Assembly: GCF_051851475.1 (NCBI RefSeq)
Contig: NZ_JBPUSJ010000002.1
Location: 405,551-469,550 of the forward strand
Length of the DNA: 64,000 nucleotides
From: Carboxylicivirga taeanensis
Lineage (GTDB): Bacteria > Bacteroidota > Bacteroidia > Bacteroidales > Marinilabiliaceae
Reading direction: 5' to 3'
Made by a program: the position numbers and the translations under genes. Shown piece after piece: positions 36,349-45,511 of the stretch (positions within the stretch are counted from its first letter, which is position 1; each line of letters begins with the position of its first letter). The notes beneath the pieces are model-generated. The model worked only from the letters and a program-made list of their open reading frames with translations, was not told the origin of the DNA and did not search any database.

Positions 36349-39300
36349 ATGAATAAATCTTTACTTCTCATTGCATTCATCACCTCTTTCTTTATGTGCT
36401 CTGCTTTCACATTCGGGCAGGCTCCTGATACAATTCCGAATGCTTTTGGCCTCGTGGTTAAGCAAAGCTGTTATTTGTATAGCGAATGTAGCAGCAGTAA
36501 TCCTAAGCCTAAGTACAATTTCACTGAGGTGAAAATGGCAAGAGGAAGTACCATAATTAACGATTTATCAATGACTATTGATGCCGTTGATGAGGAGTTT
36601 AAATTGAATAGATGTTTTTACTTAAATAGCAAAGATGGTTTGTTTTATTCAAACGCTGATTGGCAAACTGAAGTTGATACCATTTCTGTAAGACTTCGGA
36701 TTGAAAGCATGCCACGTTATAATGACAAAACAACACAAGTTAAACTTACTAACAATGATGAGCCAATTAATGTGCACTTTTCTGCAGGTACACATTGTGG
36801 CTGGAGCCGTAAGAAAGAAGGGTATAATGCCACAACTACTATTTACATAGATGATCCGGTGGATATTCTTTCTATTCCAGGTGAAAAAACACGATACTCG
36901 GTAGCCTCAGAAACTGTGCCTATTAAAGTCAGTAATTTTTATGATAATGGGCGTGAGGTTAAACTGCAATACGCTCTGCAATCTAATGAAGGGAAACCTG
37001 ATAATTGGGAGGACATAAATGTTACAGTTAAGCCAAATACAACCATCCATTTGCCTTATTGGCGCATTGTTGGGAATAAAAGTGCGTCAAACCCAAAGTA
37101 CTTCAACTACCTGGGGCGCGGACTAAAATTCAGAGTGGTAAAAAAGCTTGCTAATGGCACCGTTACCTATGGTAATGTACTATCCAATGTGGTGTTTTAT
37201 CCTGAAGGCCTGCAATTTTCTATCACAGACTTATATAAACCTTATTGCGCAAAAAAAGGCGTGAGTATTATTGTTGAATTAAAAAACAGTAATGATGTGC
37301 CATTTGCCCACAACTTTAACGATTCCATAAAGTGGAAGATGGTAAGATTAAATGAGTTAGGTGACGTCGATCATATATCGACCTGTACCATGCTAGATGA
37401 TGGTGACGGTAATGATTTAACTTATGTAGTAAGGCCTGATTCTATAAGATTCATTGAGTATTTGGAGAGCCTGGATAATCAGGAGGAGGTAGTGTGTGGG
37501 CTAATGCTTGAAGACCAGAGAAAAGAACTTGAGCGTGATTATTGCAAAAAAGAGTTTACAATACCTGCCCGTCGAAAAAAAATTAGCATTTGGCAATCAG
37601 AAGAAATAGAAACAGTTAATGGCGGGGATTATCATCTATTAAGTTCGCATGATCCGTATGCCGTTGTTTATATTGATGACGCTAATTCATACAATAGTAA
37701 GCAGCCAACTTATACTCTGAAAGTTACAGATTCTACAGAAGTTGAAAATGTCAGGACATACACAGTTAATGGAATTCCCCCTACTTATGAAAACTTAAGT
37801 CCAACAGAACAAAAAGATTGGGATAAAGATTTTGAAGCGGACTTTGAAAATGAAATTGCAAAGGCCAATGGCGAATGGGCATCCTTTCTGAAGTATAAAC
37901 ACAACGTCTGGTACAGTGAACAGGCCGAAGGGGTTGTCTACACCGGAAGTGTGCCATCAATGAGTTACAAAGTAAATCTATCTTATACATCCTTAGATGA
38001 ATACCTATCTTTATTTAAGCCAGATAAGAAAACACATTATTATGGATATTTTGCACAAAATGGCTTTAAAGTTCTTCGTACTACCTTTATATATGATAAT
38101 ACACAGGTGCTAAATGATTCAGAGTTAACAACAAAAGATAATTTAGAGGACTGGACTGATATACCAAAAAGGGTTGTAGAATATTATGCTACAAATTCTG
38201 GCTTATATGTAACAGGGTCAGGACAAAGTGTAAGCACTGTTGATGATGGTACTTATACTGTTATAGGTGGTGGCGGCACTAATTTCTTAATAAAAGATCC
38301 AGATGTAAATTGGCCGAATAGAGTAAGTATATTCAGATTGTATAGGCGGCTGGGTGATTCTAAGTTTGTTGTAGCTGATGATTGTCACCAACCATTTCTA
38401 TCAAGCGGAGGCTCCATTTGCCTTTATACTCCTTCTACAAAATTCGGATTATATGCTAGTGGAGGAAAGGACTTTACATATCTGACTGGTACGAAACTGT
38501 CCTCTCGCCAAATTGACCAAATTAATTACATCGACAATAGTAATACGTATTGCATTTTCAAGTCTGGTGCTAATTATTACAAACGCACCTTTATTATAAA
38601 GAGTTATGATGACCTATATAATGAGTTGAAAACTGCAGGTAACGATTTTAATGGGTGGAAAAGCGAGTTTAGAGATAAGTTTTGGAAAAAATGGCTTTTA
38701 AAGAAGACTGGGTTTCACTTAAAAGGGCTTAAGGCTAATTATAACTATAAACTAACTTTAATTGATGGTGACAGTTGTGCTCATACACCACCAATTGATT
38801 TAATAATTAAAGTGCCACCTCAAGCTAGATTTGACACTATTTCAGTAAAGATAGCGGATAATAACTGTGCAACAAATGGTGAGGTTGTACTCGAATATAA
38901 AGGGGGAGGGGAAGTTAAGTATTTAAAACCGGGCGATCAGGTAATATTATCAGGCTTAGAAAGAGGTAGTTGTTCTAAGATAATTTATGATACCGATAAA
39001 GGTAAGGAAATAGGTGAATATAAGGACTATTTCCCACTTGATTGTTTAAGTATAAGTACTTACTCAGTAACCTCAATTGTAAATAGTGAAACATCTATTA
39101 TCAGTAATGGACAAATAACAATTAGCTATACCGAATCGCCTAATAGCTTAAAAACATATACTTTACAGCGAATGGGAGGTGGTGTTTATACCGAGACAAC
39201 AACCAAAACATCACATTCTTTTACCAATTTGCCGCATGGGATTTATAATGCTACTGTTATTGTTGATGGCTGTAGTGTACCCAAAAATGGTATTGTTATT

Positions 39301-42300
39301 AACAACAACACCTTTGCTTTAGTACCAACTGTTACACATTCAAATACCTTTAATGGCAAAGGCAGTGTTGTGTTAAAAGCAACCAATAGGCATGGTTCCA
39401 TTACATGGGAAGGGGTACCGCCGTCAGGTTTTCCAACATCAATGGATGGAGATATAATTACGGTTCATAATATTAAACCGGCAACCTATAATTTTACCGC
39501 AGTAATTAAAGATGAGGATGGCAGAACTATAAAACAACCCGTAAGCTTTAAGGTAGAAGGTCCCTCTTTTACGGCCAATATCTCAATTAACTATTTCAAC
39601 GATAAGGCAAATATCAACGCATCCTTAAGTGATGTTATTCGCCTTTCTGGGGCATCGTTGTATTTATACAAAGGATCATCAAATGTGTCTCCTGATAACA
39701 GTGGATTAGAATTGAGTGCCAAAGGACTATCGAACGGGACTTACGATATTAAATTAGAAGGTAGTCAGGGGTCTACATTACTATATAGTTTCACGGTGCC
39801 AGTATCTGGCATTACAGTGCAAGAGTCGATTACTAATCCCAAATGCCAGGGAGAAGAAGGAAGTATGGCTATTACTGCTACTGGTGGCCTGGGCGCGAAT
39901 AACTTCACGTATAGCGCAGATAATGTGAGCTTTGTTACGGATAATACTATTCGTTCAAAAGCAGGAACGGTTGGCTACTTTGTTAAGGACACAAAAGTAC
40001 AAACCACTCAAAGTACATCGGGTAATGTTGTAAACGTAAATGAATCAGTGGTTTCCTCCTTTACAACGGTCATGAATGAACCTTTAACGGTCGGAGCTAA
40101 TCGCATCATACCAAGCGACGTGAGTTGTAAAGGCCTTAATGACGGTTCAGTTGAAATTAGTCACTTTACCGGCGGTAATAGTTCAACTAAGTTTCAATTA
40201 ATGGTGAACAATAGCGGGGCCTGGGTGGATACAACCCATACAATTGATCAATTGAAGCCGGGGACTTATGAAATTCACCTGAAAGATGTTGCCAATGAGT
40301 GTGAAGCTGAGCTGTTAACCCAATTTGAGATTTATGAGCCCGACACCATGCTTGTAGAAAACTACTCAATCGGGCAACCCATTTGTGAGTTGGATAACGG
40401 GTCAATTGAAGCGGAAATAACAGGCGGTTCAGGCTACTATAAGTATGAGTGGATATATAAAAGTGCAATTTTTAAAGAGCAAGATGCATTGTTTGATACA
40501 ACAGCAATGACCTCGTTGGGTGACACCTTACGTTATGGTACTTATCAACTCAAGGTTTCAGATTCCAACGGGTGTAAATCTGAAAATAACCTTTTTGAGC
40601 TGGAGCAATATTATAATCCGCAAGTAGAACGTATTAATCTGACTGATGTTCGTTGTTTTGGAGAAGCAAATGGAGAAATAAAAATTGACTCGGTGAGTGG
40701 TAGCATTGATTTAAATCGGGCAATTTTATCGTTGGATGGCAACAAATTAGACAGCATTAGTGAACTGACCAGCAGCTTCACTGGCCTTGTGAAAGGTAAT
40801 TACCATTTGAGCGTGATAGATAATAATGGTTGCTCATCCAATCAACCGTATACTGCCTTTGTTCATCAGCCTGATAAAGCGATTAGTGTATCCATTGATA
40901 CCATACGGCCTGTGATTGATAAGGGATCAAACACCGGGTTTATTGCGCTCACAACGGATGGTGGTAATATTGGGGAGAAGACAGTGGTGGTAAGCGATGT
41001 TTCATCTGCAGTTGTTACTACGGATTTGATAAAGAGTGAAGTGGTGCATTATATCAGTCAACTTTCTGCCGATGAGTATACGGTGACTGTTTCCGACGAG
41101 AAAGGATGTAGTATTACTGAAACAAATGTTGAGGTAATTGAGCCGGCATTGCCCTTGAGTTTTACCATCACCGAACAGCTCGATGCCCGTTGTAAAGCAC
41201 AAACGGGTGGTTTTACTGTTGAAGGTACAGGTGGATGGGGCGGTTATGCCTATAAGCGGGCCAGTGATGCAGCTTTTTATCCCCTGAATGAGTTTAATAA
41301 TCTGTATGCCGGACGCTATTTATTAAGTGTTAAAGACCGCTTGGGTGCCGTATTTACCGATACAGTAAAGATCTCAGAGCCCAAAGATAGTCTGCAGGTT
41401 CAGTTAATTGATGTACAATCGGCCAGCTGTAATGTGGGGGGGCAAATTAGTGTGAAAGGGCAGGGAGGAACAGGACCTTACCGCTATGTGTTAAACCAGG
41501 GGGTGGATACTATTGATGTTGCTGGTAATATGGGGCACACTTATACAAACCTTACCAATCGTCCATATCTGATCAGCGCCATTGATGATAATGGTTGTCG
41601 CGCCGATATGGATGTAGCGTTAGATGACCAACTGGAACTAAAAGGTCTCACATTTAAGAAAATTTACCCAAGTACTGTTGCTGCTGTCAATGGTCAATTA
41701 TCAGCTGTGGTTGAAGGTGGGCAGGCACCATTCAGTTTTGTGTGGAAGAAATTGAATGGTAGCACCTTTACAGAAACCGGAAGTGAGCTTACGGGCATTG
41801 GTACCGGTTTTTATACAGCAACAGTTTATGACGCAGGTGGTTGTTCAATGCGGTCAGCTACCTTGCTGGAGGCAGTGACTGATTCAGTTTTAATGGTCAT
41901 TGACAGGGGTGACGAAACAGGCTATCAAAAGGCTGATGGTTATATTGAGTATGATTATCAGCGTGCCTATTGCCAGTCAGTGCAGGTTTTATATCCTGAT
42001 GGTCGACTTGTTTCGTTTAATGGAGATGAGGTAAATGGGCTGTTTAATGCCAATGGACATCTGTACCTGAGCAATTTAACGGGTGGCCAATACCATGTGC
42101 TGTTAACGGCTGTTAGTGGTCAAAACTATACATCATCCTTTGCAATAGAAGCATACCAGCCATTGACCATCGCCCAGGTTGAACGGGGACATGTGAGCCA
42201 AAAAAATGGCGGCGATGGAGCAATCAAGCTGACCATATCCGGCGGTGCGGCACCGTTCGTGTTCGACTGGATACACCTGGAGAAGAATAGTGCCATAGGC

Positions 42301-44397
42301 GCTTCCTCTAGTGCTTATGTTTCCAGCCTTGATAAGCTGACTGCCGGCACCTATCAGGTGACTGTTACCGACCGCTATAATAATGTATTAACCGAAGAGG
42401 TTAACATTCTGGAACCAGCTGAGGCTTTAACAGTAAGCATTAAAGAATACAGAAATGAAAGTTGTAAGACCTACGAAGATGCCTATGTGGTGTTGCAGGC
42501 AAATGGTGGCTGGGGCGATTACCAGTTCCGTCACGATAGTGTGGAGTATTTTGTAAATGCTGCCAATTGGCTGAACCTGGATGTGAGGAATCATACATTT
42601 TACCTTACTGATAGATTGGGAAATATTGATAGCCTTAGAATAGCTATTACAGAGCCCGATTACCTTCATGCAGCGATTAGTTTAATTGACAGCGTCGATT
42701 GTAAGGGGGATGCCAATGGTGTGATCAGCTTTAATGTTACAGGTGGAACAGCTCCTTACAGATACAATATGGCCAGTCAGCCACAGTTATGGGTTGAGAG
42801 CACCCGGGCGGAGAACTTATTGGCAGGTGATCACACCTTCTATTTTACCGATGCCAATAATTGTATTGGGCAGGATACGCTTAAAGCCTATATGCCTGAG
42901 CCCGATGAGCTGTTGTTTAATCAGCAGCTGGTGACTCATACTACCTGTAATACCGATAATGGGGTTATTACAGTAGCTATGCAGGGTGGTTCAGCACCAT
43001 ATAATTATGAGTGGCGCAATGAGGCCAGCTTGTTAATAGGAACCGACAGTGTTATTACCAGCCTTGCTCAGAATGGCCTTTATACACTGGATGTGTATGA
43101 CTACCATGGCTGTCATCAGCAACTGGAGCAGAGAATTAAGCCATCTACTTTACCGCTTATTAATACCATTGCCACCACGCCTGTATTATGTTATGGCGAC
43201 AGTACCGGAACAGCCACGGTAATGGATGTTACCCCTGCTGAACCATTTGCCCCTTATGGATTTACCTGGTCAAATGGTCAAACAGATGATAGTTCAACCA
43301 AGTGGACAAGTGAGATGCACCATGTAACCATTGCCGATACCAATGGCTGCGAAACAACCAAATGGTTTATGATTGATACGCCGGATTCATTACGTGCCAG
43401 TATTGAGTCAATAAAGCACGCCCACTGTTTTGGCTATAACGATGGCTTTATAAAGCTGTTGCCACAAGGCGGCGTTGGTGCATATCAGTTTACCTGGTCC
43501 AATGGCGACACAGAAGCTTTGGCCGATAGTCTGTCAAAAGGAGATTATAAGGTGCTGCTGACCGATGGAAATGCCTGTGAATATGAGCGCACCATTAGCA
43601 TTGTTGAGCCCGACGAGCTAATAGTGGATTTAGGTGAGGGCATAAAAATTTGTCCGGATAACACCATTGTGATAGATGGGCAGGATTTTACCACACACCG
43701 TTGGTACAATGACGAAGGTGACCTTTTAAAGGAGCGATTTATTGAAGTGGGTGCGGAAGATGATTATTATCTGGAAGTTACCAATGATATTGGCTGCTTT
43801 GCCCGCGATACCATAACACTCACAATAGGAAATGATGCGTTGCAGGCAGATTTTCTGATGACATCGGAAGCTTATCTGGGCGATACCTTGCGGGTGTATG
43901 AGCTCTCTAACATGCCATTGGATAGTCTTAACTGGGACTATTCAGGCAATGCTTTCCTCAATGTCAAATCGGCCGATATGCCCGACTATGTTTTGCACCT
44001 GCTAACGCTGGAAGACGGCATGTATAATGTGTCGCTTCAGGCCTACTCAGGTGGTTGTATATCTAAAATGGTGAAACAGGTTGAAGTGTTTGAGCTGGAT
44101 GGCGACCAGTCACCGGATGTGGAGCTGGGTTATCAGGAGCCGTTAATTCAATCATTGAAGGTAGCACCTAACCCAACAGATGGTAATTTCTCGGTTTTAA
44201 TTGAATTGCGCGAACAGGCAGATGTGCATCTGAGCATCTATAATATCAATCAGGCACTGAAAGTAAATGAGCGGGAGCAGTATGGCCAATCGGAATACAC
44301 CATCGATTATCAGCTAAGCGGGTTAAGTACCGGTGTTTACCTGGTTGTAGTGACCGCTGAGAATGAACGTAAGCAGATTAAAATTGTGATTAATTAA
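36349..44397 (+). CDS. Giant SprB-repeat surface protein with T9SS sorting domain
   Basis: 2,682 residues. A signal peptide (about 1-24, ending FTFGQ) is followed by a long N-terminal region without recognised domains. From about residue 1260 on, SprB-type repeats are evident, each with a Cys-x-G-x-x-[DN]-G-x core: VSCKGLNDGSVEI, VRCFGEANGEIKI, VDCKGDANGVISF, VLCYGDSTGTATV and HCFGYNDGFIKLL. They alternate with GGxxPY(xF)xW and L-x-x-G-x-Y-x-[LV]-x-[VL]-x-D segments. The last ~80 residues (VAPNPTDGNF ... LSTGVYLVVV) are a type A T9SS C-terminal signal, so the protein should be exported across the outer membrane and attached to the surface. SprB is the gliding adhesin of Flavobacterium johnsoniae; here the likely role is adhesion or scaffold. 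Confidence 0.93.
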   Translation: MNKSLLLIAFITSFFMCSAFTFGQAPDTIPNAFGLVVKQSCYLYSECSSSNPKPKYNFTEVKMARGSTIINDLSMTIDAVDEEFKLNRCFYLNSKDGLFYSNADWQTEVDTISVRLRIESMPRYNDKTTQVKLTNNDEPINVHFSAGTHCGWSRKKEGYNATTTIYIDDPVDILSIPGEKTRYSVASETVPIKVSNFYDNGREVKLQYALQSNEGKPDNWEDINVTVKPNTTIHLPYWRIVGNKSASNPKYFNYLGRGLKFRVVKKLANGTVTYGNVLSNVVFYPEGLQFSITDLYKPYCAKKGVSIIVELKNSNDVPFAHNFNDSIKWKMVRLNELGDVDHISTCTMLDDGDGNDLTYVVRPDSIRFIEYLESLDNQEEVVCGLMLEDQRKELERDYCKKEFTIPARRKKISIWQSEEIETVNGGDYHLLSSHDPYAVVYIDDANSYNSKQPTYTLKVTDSTEVENVRTYTVNGIPPTYENLSPTEQKDWDKDFEADFENEIAKANGEWASFLKYKHNVWYSEQAEGVVYTGSVPSMSYKVNLSYTSLDEYLSLFKPDKKTHYYGYFAQNGFKVLRTTFIYDNTQVLNDSELTTKDNLEDWTDIPKRVVEYYATNSGLYVTGSGQSVSTVDDGTYTVIGGGGTNFLIKDPDVNWPNRVSIFRLYRRLGDSKFVVADDCHQPFLSSGGSICLYTPSTKFGLYASGGKDFTYLTGTKLSSRQIDQINYIDNSNTYCIFKSGANYYKRTFIIKSYDDLYNELKTAGNDFNGWKSEFRDKFWKKWLLKKTGFHLKGLKANYNYKLTLIDGDSCAHTPPIDLIIKVPPQARFDTISVKIADNNCATNGEVVLEYKGGGEVKYLKPGDQVILSGLERGSCSKIIYDTDKGKEIGEYKDYFPLDCLSISTYSVTSIVNSETSIISNGQITISYTESPNSLKTYTLQRMGGGVYTETTTKTSHSFTNLPHGIYNATVIVDGCSVPKNGIVINNNTFALVPTVTHSNTFNGKGSVVLKATNRHGSITWEGVPPSGFPTSMDGDIITVHNIKPATYNFTAVIKDEDGRTIKQPVSFKVEGPSFTANISINYFNDKANINASLSDVIRLSGASLYLYKGSSNVSPDNSGLELSAKGLSNGTYDIKLEGSQGSTLLYSFTVPVSGITVQESITNPKCQGEEGSMAITATGGLGANNFTYSADNVSFVTDNTIRSKAGTVGYFVKDTKVQTTQSTSGNVVNVNESVVSSFTTVMNEPLTVGANRIIPSDVSCKGLNDGSVEISHFTGGNSSTKFQLMVNNSGAWVDTTHTIDQLKPGTYEIHLKDVANECEAELLTQFEIYEPDTMLVENYSIGQPICELDNGSIEAEITGGSGYYKYEWIYKSAIFKEQDALFDTTAMTSLGDTLRYGTYQLKVSDSNGCKSENNLFELEQYYNPQVERINLTDVRCFGEANGEIKIDSVSGSIDLNRAILSLDGNKLDSISELTSSFTGLVKGNYHLSVIDNNGCSSNQPYTAFVHQPDKAISVSIDTIRPVIDKGSNTGFIALTTDGGNIGEKTVVVSDVSSAVVTTDLIKSEVVHYISQLSADEYTVTVSDEKGCSITETNVEVIEPALPLSFTITEQLDARCKAQTGGFTVEGTGGWGGYAYKRASDAAFYPLNEFNNLYAGRYLLSVKDRLGAVFTDTVKISEPKDSLQVQLIDVQSASCNVGGQISVKGQGGTGPYRYVLNQGVDTIDVAGNMGHTYTNLTNRPYLISAIDDNGCRADMDVALDDQLELKGLTFKKIYPSTVAAVNGQLSAVVEGGQAPFSFVWKKLNGSTFTETGSELTGIGTGFYTATVYDAGGCSMRSATLLEAVTDSVLMVIDRGDETGYQKADGYIEYDYQRAYCQSVQVLYPDGRLVSFNGDEVNGLFNANGHLYLSNLTGGQYHVLLTAVSGQNYTSSFAIEAYQPLTIAQVERGHVSQKNGGDGAIKLTISGGAAPFVFDWIHLEKNSAIGASSSAYVSSLDKLTAGTYQVTVTDRYNNVLTEEVNILEPAEALTVSIKEYRNESCKTYEDAYVVLQANGGWGDYQFRHDSVEYFVNAANWLNLDVRNHTFYLTDRLGNIDSLRIAITEPDYLHAAISLIDSVDCKGDANGVISFNVTGGTAPYRYNMASQPQLWVESTRAENLLAGDHTFYFTDANNCIGQDTLKAYMPEPDELLFNQQLVTHTTCNTDNGVITVAMQGGSAPYNYEWRNEASLLIGTDSVITSLAQNGLYTLDVYDYHGCHQQLEQRIKPSTLPLINTIATTPVLCYGDSTGTATVMDVTPAEPFAPYGFTWSNGQTDDSSTKWTSEMHHVTIADTNGCETTKWFMIDTPDSLRASIESIKHAHCFGYNDGFIKLLPQGGVGAYQFTWSNGDTEALADSLSKGDYKVLLTDGNACEYERTISIVEPDELIVDLGEGIKICPDNTIVIDGQDFTTHRWYNDEGDLLKERFIEVGAEDDYYLEVTNDIGCFARDTITLTIGNDALQADFLMTSEAYLGDTLRVYELSNMPLDSLNWDYSGNAFLNVKSADMPDYVLHLLTLEDGMYNVSLQAYSGGCISKMVKQVEVFELDGDQSPDVELGYQEPLIQSLKVAPNPTDGNFSVLIELREQADVHLSIYNINQALKVNEREQYGQSEYTIDYQLSGLSTGVYLVVVTAENERKQIKIVIN

Positions 44398-44400
44398 GAT

Positions 44401-44592
44401 TTAAAGAAAACAAGACTCAAGAAGTCAAGAAATACAAGAAAGACAAGCAAAACAAGAATTCAAGGGAATTAAGTAAAAGAAGAACAAGGAAAACAAGTCT
44501 TGAACCCTTGAATCTAGGAACTTGAATTCTTGAACCTTGAACCTTGACTTTTTGAGGCTTGAACCTTGAAGCCTTGATTTCTTGAGATTTAA
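44401..44592. repeat. TTGAnnnn palindromic repeat array 1
   Basis: The left half (to about 44495) is built of CAAGA-type units and the right half (about 44496-44592) of CTTGA-type units, meeting at ACAAGTCTTGAACCC. The whole can fold into a long imperfect hairpin. Units are 7-9 bases. It follows directly on the SprB-repeat gene. Confidence 0.85.
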
Positions 44593-44622
44593 ATAAAAAT
44601 ACCAGCACAGCACTGTGACTGA

Positions 44623-44705
44623 GGAGGCGAAGCTGTGCAAGCCAACGAAGTGTTGACGACTGAAAGGAGGAAATCCCGATAATTCGGGAAGGAGGCGAAG
44701 CTGTG
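44623..44705. repeat. Direct repeat pair flanking a small hairpin
   Basis: GGAGGCGAAGCTGTG occurs exactly at 44623-44637 and 44691-44705. Between them CCCGA-TAAT-TCGGG (44675-44688) forms a 5-bp hairpin. This module separates palindromic arrays 1 and 2. Confidence 0.7.
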
Positions 44706-44885
44706 AATAAAACTCAAGAAAATCAAGTAACAAGAACTCAAGAATGACAAGCAATACAAGGAAATCAAGAAACACAAGAAACACAAGTAATCAAGAAAAA
44801 CAAGTCGTGAACCTTGAGTTCTTGGAACCTTGGATCTTGACTTCTTGGAACCTTGATCTCTTGAACCTTGATTTCTGGAACTTTA
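44706..44885. repeat. TTGAnnnn palindromic repeat array 2
   Basis: Same design as array 1: CAAGA-type units to about 44805, then CTTGA/CTTGGA units to 44885, with the apex ACAAGTCGTGAACCTTG. It ends 11 bases before the start of the four-helix-bundle gene. Confidence 0.85.
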
Positions 44886-44896
44886 AAAAGAATAAA

Positions 44897-45241
44897 ATGA
44901 AAAACCTAACAGACCGGACGTTTCAGTTCGCATTAAGGGTACGTAAACTAATTAATGTATTACCGCGCTCTTATTCCAATATAGAAGATGGGCGACAGGT
45001 TATTCGTTCATCCGGCTCTGTGGGTGCTAATTATATAGAAGCCAGTGAACCGCTAGGTACTAAGGATGAACTAATGAGGCTGCGTACCTCACGCAAGGAA
45101 GCAAAGGAGTCCTTATTCTGGTTACAATTATTGAAGGAGATTAACAAGGATTTGGAGCAGGAAGAGTTTGAAAACCTTATTGATGAAGCACAGCAACTGG
45201 TTTTAATCCTTTCAACAATTATTATTAAAAAAAGCAGGTAA
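44897..45241 (+). CDS. Four-helix-bundle protein (S23/ 23S rRNA IVP-like)
   Basis: 114 residues from the ATG at 44897. The frame is open from 44744, but the upstream part is only translated repeat (Lys/Asn/Leu/Trp-rich). Signature segments of the S23-type family are NLTDRTFQFALRVRKLINVLP, VIRSSGSVGANYIEASE and KEAKESLFWLQLL. The fold is a four-helix bundle that forms pentamers in characterised relatives. S23 proteins were first found inside intervening sequences of 23S rRNA genes, and a related family (bAvd) serves diversity-generating retroelements. Neither context exists here. The gene is tightly enclosed by palindromic arrays 2 and 3, so gene and arrays may form one unit. Confidence 0.9.
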   Translation: MKNLTDRTFQFALRVRKLINVLPRSYSNIEDGRQVIRSSGSVGANYIEASEPLGTKDELMRLRTSRKEAKESLFWLQLLKEINKDLEQEEFENLIDEAQQLVLILSTIIIKKSR

Positions 45242-45246
45242 CAGTA

Positions 45247-45494
45247 ATGTTAAGAAAGTCAAGAAAATCAAGAAACACAAGAACTCAAGCAAAACAAGTC
45301 GTGAACCTTGGAATCTTGATTTCTTGGAACCTTGATCTCTTGAAAACTTGATCTCTTGAACCCTTGAACCCTTGAAACTTGCCTTCTTGGAACCTTGATC
45401 TCTTGAAAACTTGATCTCTTGAACCCTTGAACCCTTGAAACTTGCCTTCTTGGAACCTTGAAGTCTTTAATCTTGACTTCTTGGAACTTTGACC
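45247..45494. repeat. TTGAnnnn palindromic repeat array 3
   Basis: A short CAAGA arm (about 45254-45299) meets a much longer CTTGA arm (45300-45494) at ACAAGTCGTGAACCTTGG. The right arm was enlarged by a 63-base tandem duplication. It ends 18 bases before the TANFOR start codon. Confidence 0.85.
45324..45449. repeat. Perfect 63-base tandem duplication inside array 3
   Basis: Copies 45324-45386 and 45387-45449 are identical as read by eye. Each starts TTGGAACCTTGATCTC and is built from 8-base blocks (TTGAAAAC, TTGATCTC, TTGAACCC, TTGAACCC, TTGAAACT). Confidence 0.9.
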
Positions 45495-45511
45495 TAAAAA
45501 AACTCACACGC

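Noticed and set aside
44417..44786. Minus-strand frames over the repeat arrays (63 to 119 codons)
   Set aside because: They translate the low-complexity arrays into Phe/Leu/Ser-rich strings; no start signals or domains.
44744..44896. N-terminal extension of the four-helix-bundle protein
   Set aside because: The 51 codons before the ATG at 44897 are translated repeat; the S23-type family starts at MKNLTDRTF.
44401..45494. CRISPR array
   Set aside because: Units are 7-9 bases without constant repeats or spacers and reverse orientation in the middle; no cas genes in the window.
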